Positions 1-5,962 of a stretch of 5,962 nt of DNA are shown piece after piece. The translations under genes were made by a program, and so were the position numbers. Numbering within the stretch: position 1 is the first letter of the stretch; every line of letters begins with the position of its first letter. The stretch is from an uncultured Clostridiaceae bacterium (lineage in GTDB: Bacteria > Bacillota > Clostridia > Lachnospirales > Lachnospiraceae): assembly GCA_947175375.1 (NCBI GenBank), contig CAMWMT010000187.1, positions 1-5,962 of the forward strand. Reading direction: 5' to 3'. Below the pieces are notes generated by a model that had not been told where the DNA came from, did not search any database, and was given only the letters and a program-made list of their open reading frames with translations.

Positions 1-10
1 TTTTAATCAG

Positions 11-30
11 CCATAGTTGATTCCCTATGG
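11..30. repeat. Short hairpin upstream of the surface-protein promoter
   Basis: CCATAG (11-16) and CTATGG (25-30) are perfect 6-bp complements separated by an 8-nt loop. No clear U-tract follows, so it is a weak terminator candidate. It could instead be the end of something belonging to a gene left of the window, or chance. Nothing else is recognisable in positions 1-56. Confidence 0.25.
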
Positions 31-74
31 AACAGCAGTTTATAAGTTTAACCTGGTTTTTGACGTTTCGATGG

Positions 75-103
75 TAGGCAAAAAGAGAAATCTATGATAT
101 AAT
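75..103 (+). promoter_or_regulatory. Sigma-A-type promoter for the surface-protein gene
   Basis: A perfect TATAAT lies at 98-103, preceded by TGA at 95-97, giving an extended -10 (TGnTATAAT). TAGGCA at 75-80 matches four of six -35 positions with a 17-bp spacer. The extended -10 would compensate for the weak -35. Transcription would start near 110, leaving a leader of about 165 nt before the ATG at 276. The better-looking TTGACG at 60-65 is 32 bp from this -10 and cannot be its partner. Confidence 0.6.
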
Positions 104-109
104 GTCACC

Positions 110-275
110 AATTGGCGGATGGCATGAATATTGTGTGAATTCGGGTCTGATTTCCGTCAAAATGAAAAACCGATGGTATGGGGTGTTAATATTCGTATGA
201 GAAAGCACATAGATATAGGTATCGGTTGACTGAAGATCAGGTATAACAGTTAAATATATAAGGAAGTGTGGAATC
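110..275 (+). other. Untranslated leader of the surface-protein gene, possibly structured
   Basis: This stretch between the predicted start site and the ATG has no convincing open reading frame of its own. AACCGAT (168-174) and ATCGGTT (221-227) are perfect 7-bp complements that could close a stem around 46 nt containing further weak pairings, such as TATG 177-180 with CATA 208-211. I recognise no known riboswitch in it. A leader this long could carry post-transcriptional control, but that is inference; the extent depends on the predicted promoter. Confidence 0.3.
260..266 (+). promoter_or_regulatory. Ribosome binding site of the surface-protein gene
   Basis: AAGGAAG ends 9 nt before the ATG at 276, a normal Shine-Dalgarno distance. 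The start is a double ATG (276 and 279). The first has the better spacing, and an in-frame TGA at 231-233 limits any upstream extension. Confidence 0.75.
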
Positions 276-3200
276 ATGATGTCAAGACGGAAGAAGATTT
301 GGAGAGGACTTGCTTTAGCGACAGCTGTTGTTTTGATGGCTGAAGGAGTGGCGAAGATGCCGGTGCGAGGAGCATCAGTGAATGATGTACAGCAGATGGA
401 AGGCACATTATCGGAGCCAGAAAATGAAGATACTGGTGAAAACAAAGATACCGGGAGTGCTGTAAAGCCTGATATAACCAAAAATCTGATACCAGACACA
501 GGGAAGACAGGATTGGGTACAGATAAGACAGTGGTTACGGGTGCGTCAGAAACAGATACAAGTGTCGGGACAGTTCCGGGAAATGATAATACGGATATCG
601 GGGGAACAGGAGATTCAGATAGCAATACCGTATCCGGGGATCGTACAGGAGAAAGCTCTGACAGTTCGAATACGAATCAAATGATTGATAATGGCGAAAA
701 TTCATCTACTGAGAATAATGGACAGGATTCGAATACAGGTTCTGCGGTAACTCCGGATGAAAATAATAAAAAAGAGACGGAATCAGGAGAGACTGATGGT
801 GATGGCTCAGAGAATGGAACAAATACTCCGGCTACGGGATCAGGTACTGAAGGTGACGGGAATGGAGATACGGACGACGGGGATGAGAATCAGGGAAAAT
901 TTAAAGTTAAGATTGACGGCGTAGAACAAACATTTAATGATTTTTATGAGGCATGGAGTAAGATAAACGAACAGACAACTATTGTGCTGATGGATGACGT
1001 ATCTGTTACAGCGGCTGAAAATAAAGCATGCACATTGGAGAATGGAAATGTCAAATTGGATTTGAATGGACATAGACTGGAATACACTTATCCCACCAGT
1101 CGCAGCTCATCCGGCACTCCGGATCTGATCGAGATCAAGGGGGGAACACTGACAGTAACTGGTGAGGGAACTGTGAGTTATAATGGGAACAATAATTACA
1201 GCGGTGCTTGCCTGTATGCGACAGGTGATGCTGTTTTGAATATTGAGGGAGGAACATTTTCATCTAATGTTTCAGCACCAATCTATATAGATGGTGCAAC
1301 ACTGAATATTAGCGGAGGTACGTTTTCTGGTGCGGGTTCATCTGGCAGTGCGATTACTATAAATAATGGCGAATTGAAAATGACCGATGGAAAAGTAACA
1401 CGCGGAAGTCTGACCTTGTATAAAAAAGATGGAGGTTTGAACGTTTCTCTGGGAGTCGGCAGTGAATTTTCGGAGATAAAATTCATGGGAACAGAAAGCG
1501 GTTCTGTCAGCGAGGTTTTGGCACCAGACTGCGGTTTTCGTTCCATCTCTTCCGGCAACAACTGGATTACAGATATGGATAAACTGGCTGGTTCGAGCAT
1601 CAGTAATGTCAGGGTGGATAAGAAACCGATTCGTTCTGTAACATTGAGTGCAGATCCACCTGTGAGCGAAGTGCAGTTCAGCTACAATGCAGGTACAGAA
1701 ATCACACTGACTGCAAAGGTTGAATTAGTGAGTGGAGATCCTTCGGAAATCCGGGAATATGAGTGGTACCAGATATATAATGACGGATTTGAGAAAAAGA
1801 TAGAGAAGACAGGAGATACCTATAAGTTTTCTACAGCGGGTTATGATGCGGGAATTTACGAGTATCGTGTATGTGTCAAATCCGGTGACTATGAGGAATG
1901 GGCCAGTTTTCCACTTAAGATCAATCCTCTTTCGCCGGGAGTCATAACAAATTATAATTATCAGACAGAGTATACATATGGAGACTTTGTTGCGCCTCCA
2001 CAAAATGGCATAGGAAGTTTTTATGTAGATCCGGCGATTCCGGAAGGAGCGAATGTCAGATGGATTTACAGCTGGTATAAAGACAGTGATGACCATATGG
2101 TCAATGCTCCGACGGATGTGGGTACCTATATTCTGAGAGTGGAAGCGTCGGATGCCAATTACAGGGCAGTTGGAGATATTCCGGTGACCATTACTCCGAG
2201 AACGGTCACACCTGTGCTCGCAGGAACGACATCAAAGGTCTATGACGGGACAACAGAAGCAAAGGGTGTCGAAGTCAAACTGGATAATGTAGTGCCGGGA
2301 GATGCAAATGGGATCGGAGTCAAAGTGGATTCGATCGCATATAACGATATCAACGCCAGACTGGCCAACAGAATTGTTGCTTCGGGTATAGAACTGACAG
2401 GAAACAAAGCAGGAAATTATATCCTGAACAGCACACAGGCATCTGTGGAAGCCAGTATCAGCAAGGCACAGCTTCTTATTCAGTTGGATGTCAGTCCGAA
2501 TACGGAGAAAATCAACCGGCCAGTCAGGGTTACAGTGACAGCGCTTAATAGTGATGGTTCTTCTATGGATAATAACTGGCTGAAAGTGGAGGATGTTAAA
2601 CTTTTTGTATCCGGAAGAAATGATCTGGAAGAAGAGCACATACTTCCTCTGAAGGCTTCCAGCAGTCGGTATGGTGTATATACTGCAGATTACACGACGA
2701 ACATCAAAGGAGATAAGACGTTTACGGTTGAGATTACCGGAAATGCCAATTATGAGGTCAGTAATATAGCGTCTGACAATACCCTGACGATTCTGGAGAA
2801 GACCAACGCAGTCATGAAGCTCACGGCTGATGAGACGGAGGACATTGTCTACGGGGATGAAGTGACCTATACGGCGGTCGTAACCAAAGAGAATGAAAAT
2901 GACATGGATGTACTCAGCGGGATGGTACAGTTTTATGAAGATGAGATTGCAGATGACAATAAACTGGGGTCTGCGAAGACCATCGCAAAATCCGGTGACA
3001 AAGTAAGTATCACTCTGGATGAAGATATACTTACGGCGGGAGATCATAAGATCCTGGCGGTATTTTCCGGAAGCAAATCTTTTGAAGATGTCAGTGGAGA
3101 GGTATCCACAACGGTAGCGAAAAAGCAGTTGACATGGGATGTATCCGGGCTGTCCGCTTCAAAAGCAGCGGGGACATCAGGAGAAGCGACTGTATATGGA

Positions 3201-4055
3201 GAGCTGAAACTGGATGGTCTTGTGGATGAAGGCGATGTGACGATCAAACAGCCAGGTAAGTTGTTGACGAATGGGTTGAAGTCAGCAGAAGCAGGCAGTT
3301 ATAAAGTAACGGTAGTATCCGAAGACAAGGAATGGAAATTTGATCCGGAAGAACCGAAAAATTATGAATTGCCGGAAGGAGATCCGGAGATCACGGCAAA
3401 GGTAAATGCGGTAAAAGAGCTTCCGAATCCGCCGGCTGACACAGAAGACGGTACAAAGTTTAAGCTGGTCATGGAAGAAGGAATCTCTACAGTACCGGAA
3501 GGGCTTAAGAATACCAGTTTTAATACACCGGCTAAGATCGAGCAGGAACTGAAGCGTGTTCTGACAGAATCCGGAGTATTTAAGGAGGAAAATACAGCCA
3601 TCTATGATGTAGTACTTCAGGTCAGTACAGATGAAGGAAAGACCTGGCAGGTAGCAGATTATACGAATTTCCCATCAGGCGGGCTTCAGGTAACATTGCC
3701 GTATCCGGGTGGAACGGGGAGATATACGAATAATTATGCAGTGGCGCATATGTTTTCCAGCAGCTATTTTGGTAAGACATCCGGTCAGATCGAGATTCCG
3801 AAGGTCAAGAAAACGGATAACGGGATGGAATTCACCGTTACCGGCCTGTCACCGATTGGTCTGGCATGGGGCGGACCGATGGATGTTATCAATACTGTGG
3901 GAAATATCATAAGAGCTAGCGGAGCAACTACCTGGGATAATAATCCGATCATGCTGTATGCAGGTCTTGCAGGCGGAGCCGCTCTGGCGATCGTGGTTGT
4001 TATCACCACTTGTGTTGTACGCAGCGGAAAGAAGAAAAAGAAGAGCAGGAGATAG
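276..4055 (+). CDS. Secreted, membrane-anchored multidomain surface protein (beta-helix, Ig-like, MBG/YDG modules)
   Basis: A 1259-residue exported protein, probably a cell-surface adhesin or glycan-interacting stalk protein; the ligand is unknown. Residues 1-10 are basic (MSRRKKIWR) and 11-26 hydrophobic, a signal peptide cleaved around 26-33. Residues 34-207 are an acidic Ser/Thr/Asn/Gly/Asp stalk. Residues 208-435 form a short right-handed beta-helix-like domain: a DLNGH motif (262-266), then strand/turn repeats LTVTGEGTVS (292), LNIEGGTFSS (321), LNISGGTFSG (343) and LKMTDGKVTR (367). Ig-like modules occupy about 450-550 and 731-842. An MBG-like module spans 553-640 (TYGD 567-570, DVGTY 614-618). 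A YDG module spans 641-730 with KVYDGTT at 654-660. Residues 843-947 resemble the Big_3_5 Ig-like repeat. Residues 950-1042 look like a second, degenerate YDG module. Residues 1045-1198 resemble a C-terminal module I recall from other Lachnospiraceae surface proteins. A transmembrane helix (about 1225-1248) and tail GKKKKKSRR follow. No LPXTG motif and no enzymatic active site are visible. Domain boundaries are by eye. Confidence 0.9.
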   Translation: MMSRRKKIWRGLALATAVVLMAEGVAKMPVRGASVNDVQQMEGTLSEPENEDTGENKDTGSAVKPDITKNLIPDTGKTGLGTDKTVVTGASETDTSVGTVPGNDNTDIGGTGDSDSNTVSGDRTGESSDSSNTNQMIDNGENSSTENNGQDSNTGSAVTPDENNKKETESGETDGDGSENGTNTPATGSGTEGDGNGDTDDGDENQGKFKVKIDGVEQTFNDFYEAWSKINEQTTIVLMDDVSVTAAENKACTLENGNVKLDLNGHRLEYTYPTSRSSSGTPDLIEIKGGTLTVTGEGTVSYNGNNNYSGACLYATGDAVLNIEGGTFSSNVSAPIYIDGATLNISGGTFSGAGSSGSAITINNGELKMTDGKVTRGSLTLYKKDGGLNVSLGVGSEFSEIKFMGTESGSVSEVLAPDCGFRSISSGNNWITDMDKLAGSSISNVRVDKKPIRSVTLSADPPVSEVQFSYNAGTEITLTAKVELVSGDPSEIREYEWYQIYNDGFEKKIEKTGDTYKFSTAGYDAGIYEYRVCVKSGDYEEWASFPLKINPLSPGVITNYNYQTEYTYGDFVAPPQNGIGSFYVDPAIPEGANVRWIYSWYKDSDDHMVNAPTDVGTYILRVEASDANYRAVGDIPVTITPRTVTPVLAGTTSKVYDGTTEAKGVEVKLDNVVPGDANGIGVKVDSIAYNDINARLANRIVASGIELTGNKAGNYILNSTQASVEASISKAQLLIQLDVSPNTEKINRPVRVTVTALNSDGSSMDNNWLKVEDVKLFVSGRNDLEEEHILPLKASSSRYGVYTADYTTNIKGDKTFTVEITGNANYEVSNIASDNTLTILEKTNAVMKLTADETEDIVYGDEVTYTAVVTKENENDMDVLSGMVQFYEDEIADDNKLGSAKTIAKSGDKVSITLDEDILTAGDHKILAVFSGSKSFEDVSGEVSTTVAKKQLTWDVSGLSASKAAGTSGEATVYGELKLDGLVDEGDVTIKQPGKLLTNGLKSAEAGSYKVTVVSEDKEWKFDPEEPKNYELPEGDPEITAKVNAVKELPNPPADTEDGTKFKLVMEEGISTVPEGLKNTSFNTPAKIEQELKRVLTESGVFKEENTAIYDVVLQVSTDEGKTWQVADYTNFPSGGLQVTLPYPGGTGRYTNNYAVAHMFSSSYFGKTSGQIEIPKVKKTDNGMEFTVTGLSPIGLAWGGPMDVINTVGNIIRASGATTWDNNPIMLYAGLAGGAALAIVVVITTCVVRSGKKKKKSRR

Positions 4056-4060
4056 ATAAG

Positions 4061-4163
4061 AAGGGGTTGTCGGAAAATGAAATCCCGGCTGTATGATAAG
4101 CGCTCCATTCCATACGAGCGCTTGCCATACAGCCGGGGGCTGAGTTTCCTGACAGCCCTTTCT
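4061..4163 (+). terminator. Long nested hairpin, probable terminator of the surface-protein gene
   Basis: It starts 5 nt after the TAG stop. The inner stem pairs CCCGGCTGTATG (4084-4095) perfectly with CATACAGCCGGG (4126-4137). After an A/C mismatch and a T/G wobble, AAGCGCTC (4098-4105) pairs perfectly with GAGCGCTT (4116-4123) around a 10-nt loop. An outer stem pairs 4061-4076 with 4145-4160 with one single-base bulge on each side (G4066 and T4150). Between outer and inner stems is a 7-by-7 internal loop. A short T-rich stretch (TTTCTATAT, 4159-4167) follows. An alternative small hairpin, GGGCTG (4137-4142) with CAGCCC (4153-4158), is closer to a classical intrinsic terminator because it abuts the T-run. 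The orientation and position suggest termination before purL, although the T-tract is short. It could also be a dispersed palindromic element. Confidence 0.65.
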
Positions 4164-4177
4164 ATATGAAACATGCA

Positions 4178-4191
4178 TCCGGTTATCCGGA
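4178..4191. repeat. Small 5-bp inverted repeat
   Basis: TCCGG (4178-4182) and CCGGA (4187-4191) are perfect complements around the tetraloop TTAT. It lies between the large hairpin and the first purL promoter, and would not be in a purL transcript started downstream. No function can be assigned and chance is possible. Confidence 0.25.
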
Positions 4192-4205
4192 CCCCACCCC
4201 ATTGC

Positions 4206-4234
4206 TTGCAATACGACTGCCTCTATGCTATGAT
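4206..4234 (+). promoter_or_regulatory. Upstream purL promoter candidate (P1)
   Basis: TTGCAA (4206-4211, four of six -35 matches) is 17 bp from TATGAT (4229-4234, five of six -10 matches). TGC at 4226-4228 makes an extended -10. Transcription would begin near 4241, giving a purL leader of about 128 nt that includes the AT-rich inverted repeat. No purine-riboswitch aptamer is recognisable in that leader. Confidence 0.5.
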
Positions 4235-4254
4235 AAAATAAACAAAATGGAACG

Positions 4255-4285
4255 AAATATTTATAATATATACTTATAAATATTT
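4255..4285. repeat. Perfect 12-bp AT-only inverted repeat
   Basis: AAATATTTATAA (4255-4266) and TTATAAATATTT (4274-4285) are exact reverse complements around the 7-bp spacer TATATAC. It lies just downstream of the P1 start and about 15 bp upstream of the P2 -35. It could be a regulator-binding operator, an UP-like AT-rich element for P2, or simply low-complexity AT sequence. It does not resemble the Bacillus PurR box, which contains CCGAAC. Confidence 0.5.
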
Positions 4286-4299
4286 TATTATATATTAAA

Positions 4300-4328
4300 T
4301 TTACTAATCATTAAAATTATGCTATGAT
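4300..4328 (+). promoter_or_regulatory. Downstream purL promoter candidate (P2)
   Basis: TTTACT (4300-4305, four of six) is 17 bp from TATGAT (4323-4328, five of six), with TGC at 4320-4322 as an extended -10. Transcription would start near 4335, about 34 nt before the purL ATG, a typical leader length. The AT-rich tract just upstream (4255-4300) could act as an UP-like element. Confidence 0.6.
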
Positions 4329-4354
4329 GAGTAAAAAGATACAGAACAATAATT

Positions 4355-4359
4355 GGAGG
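4355..4359 (+). promoter_or_regulatory. Ribosome binding site of purL
   Basis: A perfect GGAGG ends 9 nt before the ATG at 4369. An in-frame TAG at 4360-4362 lies between it and the start, so ATG 4369 is the only reasonable start in this frame. Confidence 0.85.
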
Positions 4360-4368
4360 TAGGAAAGC

Positions 4369-5962
4369 ATGGTAAGACGCGTCTTCGTGGAAAAGAAGGA
4401 AGCATTTGCCGTCAAGGCGAAGGAGCTGCAGGAAGAGATCAGAAGTTATCTTGGGATTCAGACGGTAACAGGAGTCCGGGTACTGATCCGCTATGATGTG
4501 GAGAACATCACGGATGAGACCTTTGAGAAGGCGTGCAGTACCGTGTTCAGCGAGCCGCCGGTGGATGTGCTGTATCGGGAGAGTTTTGAGACTGCAGATC
4601 ATGCGGCGGTGTTCGGCGTGGAATATCTGCCCGGGCAATTTGACCAGAGGGCTGATTCTGCAGTGCAGTGTGTGCAGTTTCTGAATTCCTCGGAGGAGCC
4701 GGTGATCCGCACGGCGACGGTCTATGTGATTGAGGGCACGGTGACGGAGGAAGAACTGGCTTCCATCAAAGCCTTCTGCATCAATCCGGTGGATTCCAGA
4801 GAGACGGATATGGTGAAGCCCGAGACGCTGGTGACCATATTTGAGGAGCCGGAGGATGTGAAGATCTTTGACGGATTCCGGGAGATGGCAGAGGGAGCGC
4901 TGAAGGAACTGTATGCTTCTCTGAATCTTGCCATGACTTTTAAGGATTTCCTGCATATCCAGAATTATTTTAAAAATGAAGAAAAACGCGATCCGTCCAT
5001 GACGGAGATCCGGGTACTGGATACCTACTGGTCTGATCATTGCCGTCATACGACATTTTCTACGGAGCTGACGGATGTGTCCTTTGCAGACGGGTATTAT
5101 CGAAAACCCATCGAAGATACTTATAAGCAGTATCTGTCCGATCACAGTGAGATTTTCAAAGGCAGGGAGGACAAGTTCGTCTGTCTGATGGATCTGGCGC
5201 TGATGGCCATGAGAAAGCTGAAAAAGGAAGGGAAGCTTCAGGATCAGGAGGAATCAGAGGAGATCAATGCCTGCTCCATCGTAGTCCCGGTGGAGATCGC
5301 CGGACAGACCGAGGAATGGCTGGTAAATTTCAAAAATGAGACTCACAATCATCCGACAGAGATCGAGCCCTTCGGCGGCGCGGCTACTTGTCTGGGTGGA
5401 GCGATCCGCGATCCGTTGTCGGGACGTACTTACGTATATCAGGCCATGCGCGTGACCGGAGCGGCAGACCCGACGGCATCTGTATCAGAGACGTTGAAGG
5501 GTAAGCTGCCTCAGAAAAAACTGGTGCGCGGGGCGGCCAGCGGATACAGCTCCTATGGAAACCAGATCGGTCTGGCAACCGGATATGTGAAGGAGATATA
5601 CCATCCAGACTATGTGGCAAAGCGCATGGAGATCGGTGCGGTCATGGGAGCGGCTCCAAGAAAAGATGTGATTCGGGAGACTTCCGATCCAGGTGATATT
5701 ATCATTTTATTGGGCGGACGTACCGGACGTGACGGCTGCGGCGGTGCCACCGGTTCATCCAAGGTGCACACGGAGGCGTCCATCGAGACCTGCGGCGCGG
5801 AAGTCCAGAAGGGAAATGCGCCGACGGAGCGGAAGATTCAGAGGTTGTTCCGCCGCCCGGAGGTAACACGCCTGATCAAGAAATGTAACGATTTCGGTGC
5901 AGGTGGCGTATCCGTTGCTATCGGTGAGCTGGCAGATGGGCTGACCGTGGATCTGGACAAGG
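4369..5962 (+). CDS. purL: Phosphoribosylformylglycinamidine synthase, N-terminal 531 codons (cut by window end)
   Basis: Cytoplasmic enzyme of de novo purine synthesis: it converts FGAR, glutamine and ATP to FGAM, glutamate, ADP and phosphate. The reading frame is open from ATG 4369 to the window edge. Residues 1-150 form the PurS-like N-terminal region typical of the long single-chain enzyme. A linker region follows, with the family signature WSDHCRHTTF at 221-230. The first synthase domain begins near 305 and shows NETHNHPTEIEPFGGAAT (323-340) followed by GGAIRDP (343-349). The glycine-rich GGRTGRDGCGGATGSS lies at 449-464, and NDFGAGGVS at 507-515. Clostridial full-length enzymes are about 1250 residues, so roughly 40 percent is present; the second synthase half and the C-terminal glutaminase domain with its Cys-His-Glu triad would lie to the right. 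The gene appears to start its own transcription unit. No frameshift or missing signature residue is seen. Codons are more GC-rich at third positions than in the surface-protein stalk, consistent with a housekeeping gene. Confidence 0.97.
   Translation, partial: MVRRVFVEKKEAFAVKAKELQEEIRSYLGIQTVTGVRVLIRYDVENITDETFEKACSTVFSEPPVDVLYRESFETADHAAVFGVEYLPGQFDQRADSAVQCVQFLNSSEEPVIRTATVYVIEGTVTEEELASIKAFCINPVDSRETDMVKPETLVTIFEEPEDVKIFDGFREMAEGALKELYASLNLAMTFKDFLHIQNYFKNEEKRDPSMTEIRVLDTYWSDHCRHTTFSTELTDVSFADGYYRKPIEDTYKQYLSDHSEIFKGREDKFVCLMDLALMAMRKLKKEGKLQDQEESEEINACSIVVPVEIAGQTEEWLVNFKNETHNHPTEIEPFGGAATCLGGAIRDPLSGRTYVYQAMRVTGAADPTASVSETLKGKLPQKKLVRGAASGYSSYGNQIGLATGYVKEIYHPDYVAKRMEIGAVMGAAPRKDVIRETSDPGDIIILLGGRTGRDGCGGATGSSKVHTEASIETCGAEVQKGNAPTERKIQRLFRRPEVTRLIKKCNDFGAGGVSVAIGELADGLTVDLDK

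Noticed and set aside
60..65. TTGACG as the -35 for the surface-protein promoter
   Set aside because: It is 32 bp from the TATAAT at 98-103, and no -10 lies at the proper distance.
226..255. TTGACT with TTAAAT at 18 bp as a second promoter for the surface-protein gene
   Set aside because: The start would fall near 262, inside the ribosome binding site at 260-266, leaving an mRNA without a usable Shine-Dalgarno sequence; the -10 is also weak.
2232..3047. 271-codon open frame on the minus strand
   Set aside because: Fully antisense to the surface-protein gene. The product has no domain, and the plus-strand frame carries clear YDG and Ig-like modules.
3785..4211. Overlapping minus-strand frames across the end of the surface gene and the hairpin
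   Set aside because: They read through the coding 3' end and the palindrome, have biased low-complexity composition and no supporting domain.
4241..4368. Purine riboswitch in the purL leader
   Set aside because: The leader is almost entirely A/T. The conserved loop and junction sequences of the purine aptamer and its paired P1 stem are not present.
4168..4368. Bacillus-type PurR box upstream of purL
   Set aside because: No CCGAAC-containing box was found. GGAACGAAAT at 4249-4258 is only a superficial resemblance.
4288..5145. 285-codon open frame on the minus strand
   Set aside because: It lies opposite purL, whose protein motifs are unmistakable. The predicted product is His/Arg/Leu-rich with no recognisable domain, as expected of an antisense shadow.
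276..5962. Operon of the surface-protein gene with purL
   Set aside because: A gap of 313 bp containing a strong hairpin and two promoter candidates separates them, and the functions are unrelated.

Overview
The window fits a low-to-mid GC Gram-positive gut-type Clostridia genome, most likely Lachnospiraceae. The reasons are a clostridial-type long PurL, sigma-A promoters with TGn extended -10 elements, strong GGAGG-type ribosome binding sites, and a large secreted beta-helix/Ig/MBG/YDG surface protein of a kind common in that family. The taxonomic call is inference from gene style; no rRNA or other marker is present.

Layout: positions 1-275 are non-coding. They hold a small hairpin, a plausible extended -10 promoter (about 75-103), and a leader of about 165 nt that ends in an AAGGAAG ribosome binding site. 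Positions 276-4055 (+) encode one 1259-residue exported protein: signal peptide, long acidic Ser/Thr/Asn/Gly stalk, short beta-helix domain, a string of Ig-like, MBG-like and YDG-like modules, a conserved-looking C-terminal module, one transmembrane helix and a lysine/arginine tail. No LPXTG motif is visible. Positions 4056-4368 are intergenic. They contain a roughly 100-bp nested imperfect palindrome (probable terminator, possibly a dispersed palindromic element), then two candidate promoters sharing an identical 11-bp extended -10 sequence, with a perfect AT-rich 12-bp inverted repeat between them. Positions 4369-5962 (+) are the first 531 codons of purL, phosphoribosylformylglycinamidine synthase, which runs off the window end.

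The two genes point the same way but look like separate transcription units: a strong hairpin lies between them, purL has its own promoters, and the functions (cell-surface adhesion or glycan interaction versus de novo purine synthesis) are unrelated. I found no CRISPR array, transposase, integrase, tRNA, rRNA or toxin-antitoxin pair, and no convincing new multi-gene system. The points most worth a second look are the nested palindrome, the purL promoter region, and the surface protein's atypical C-terminal anchor and degenerate second YDG module.
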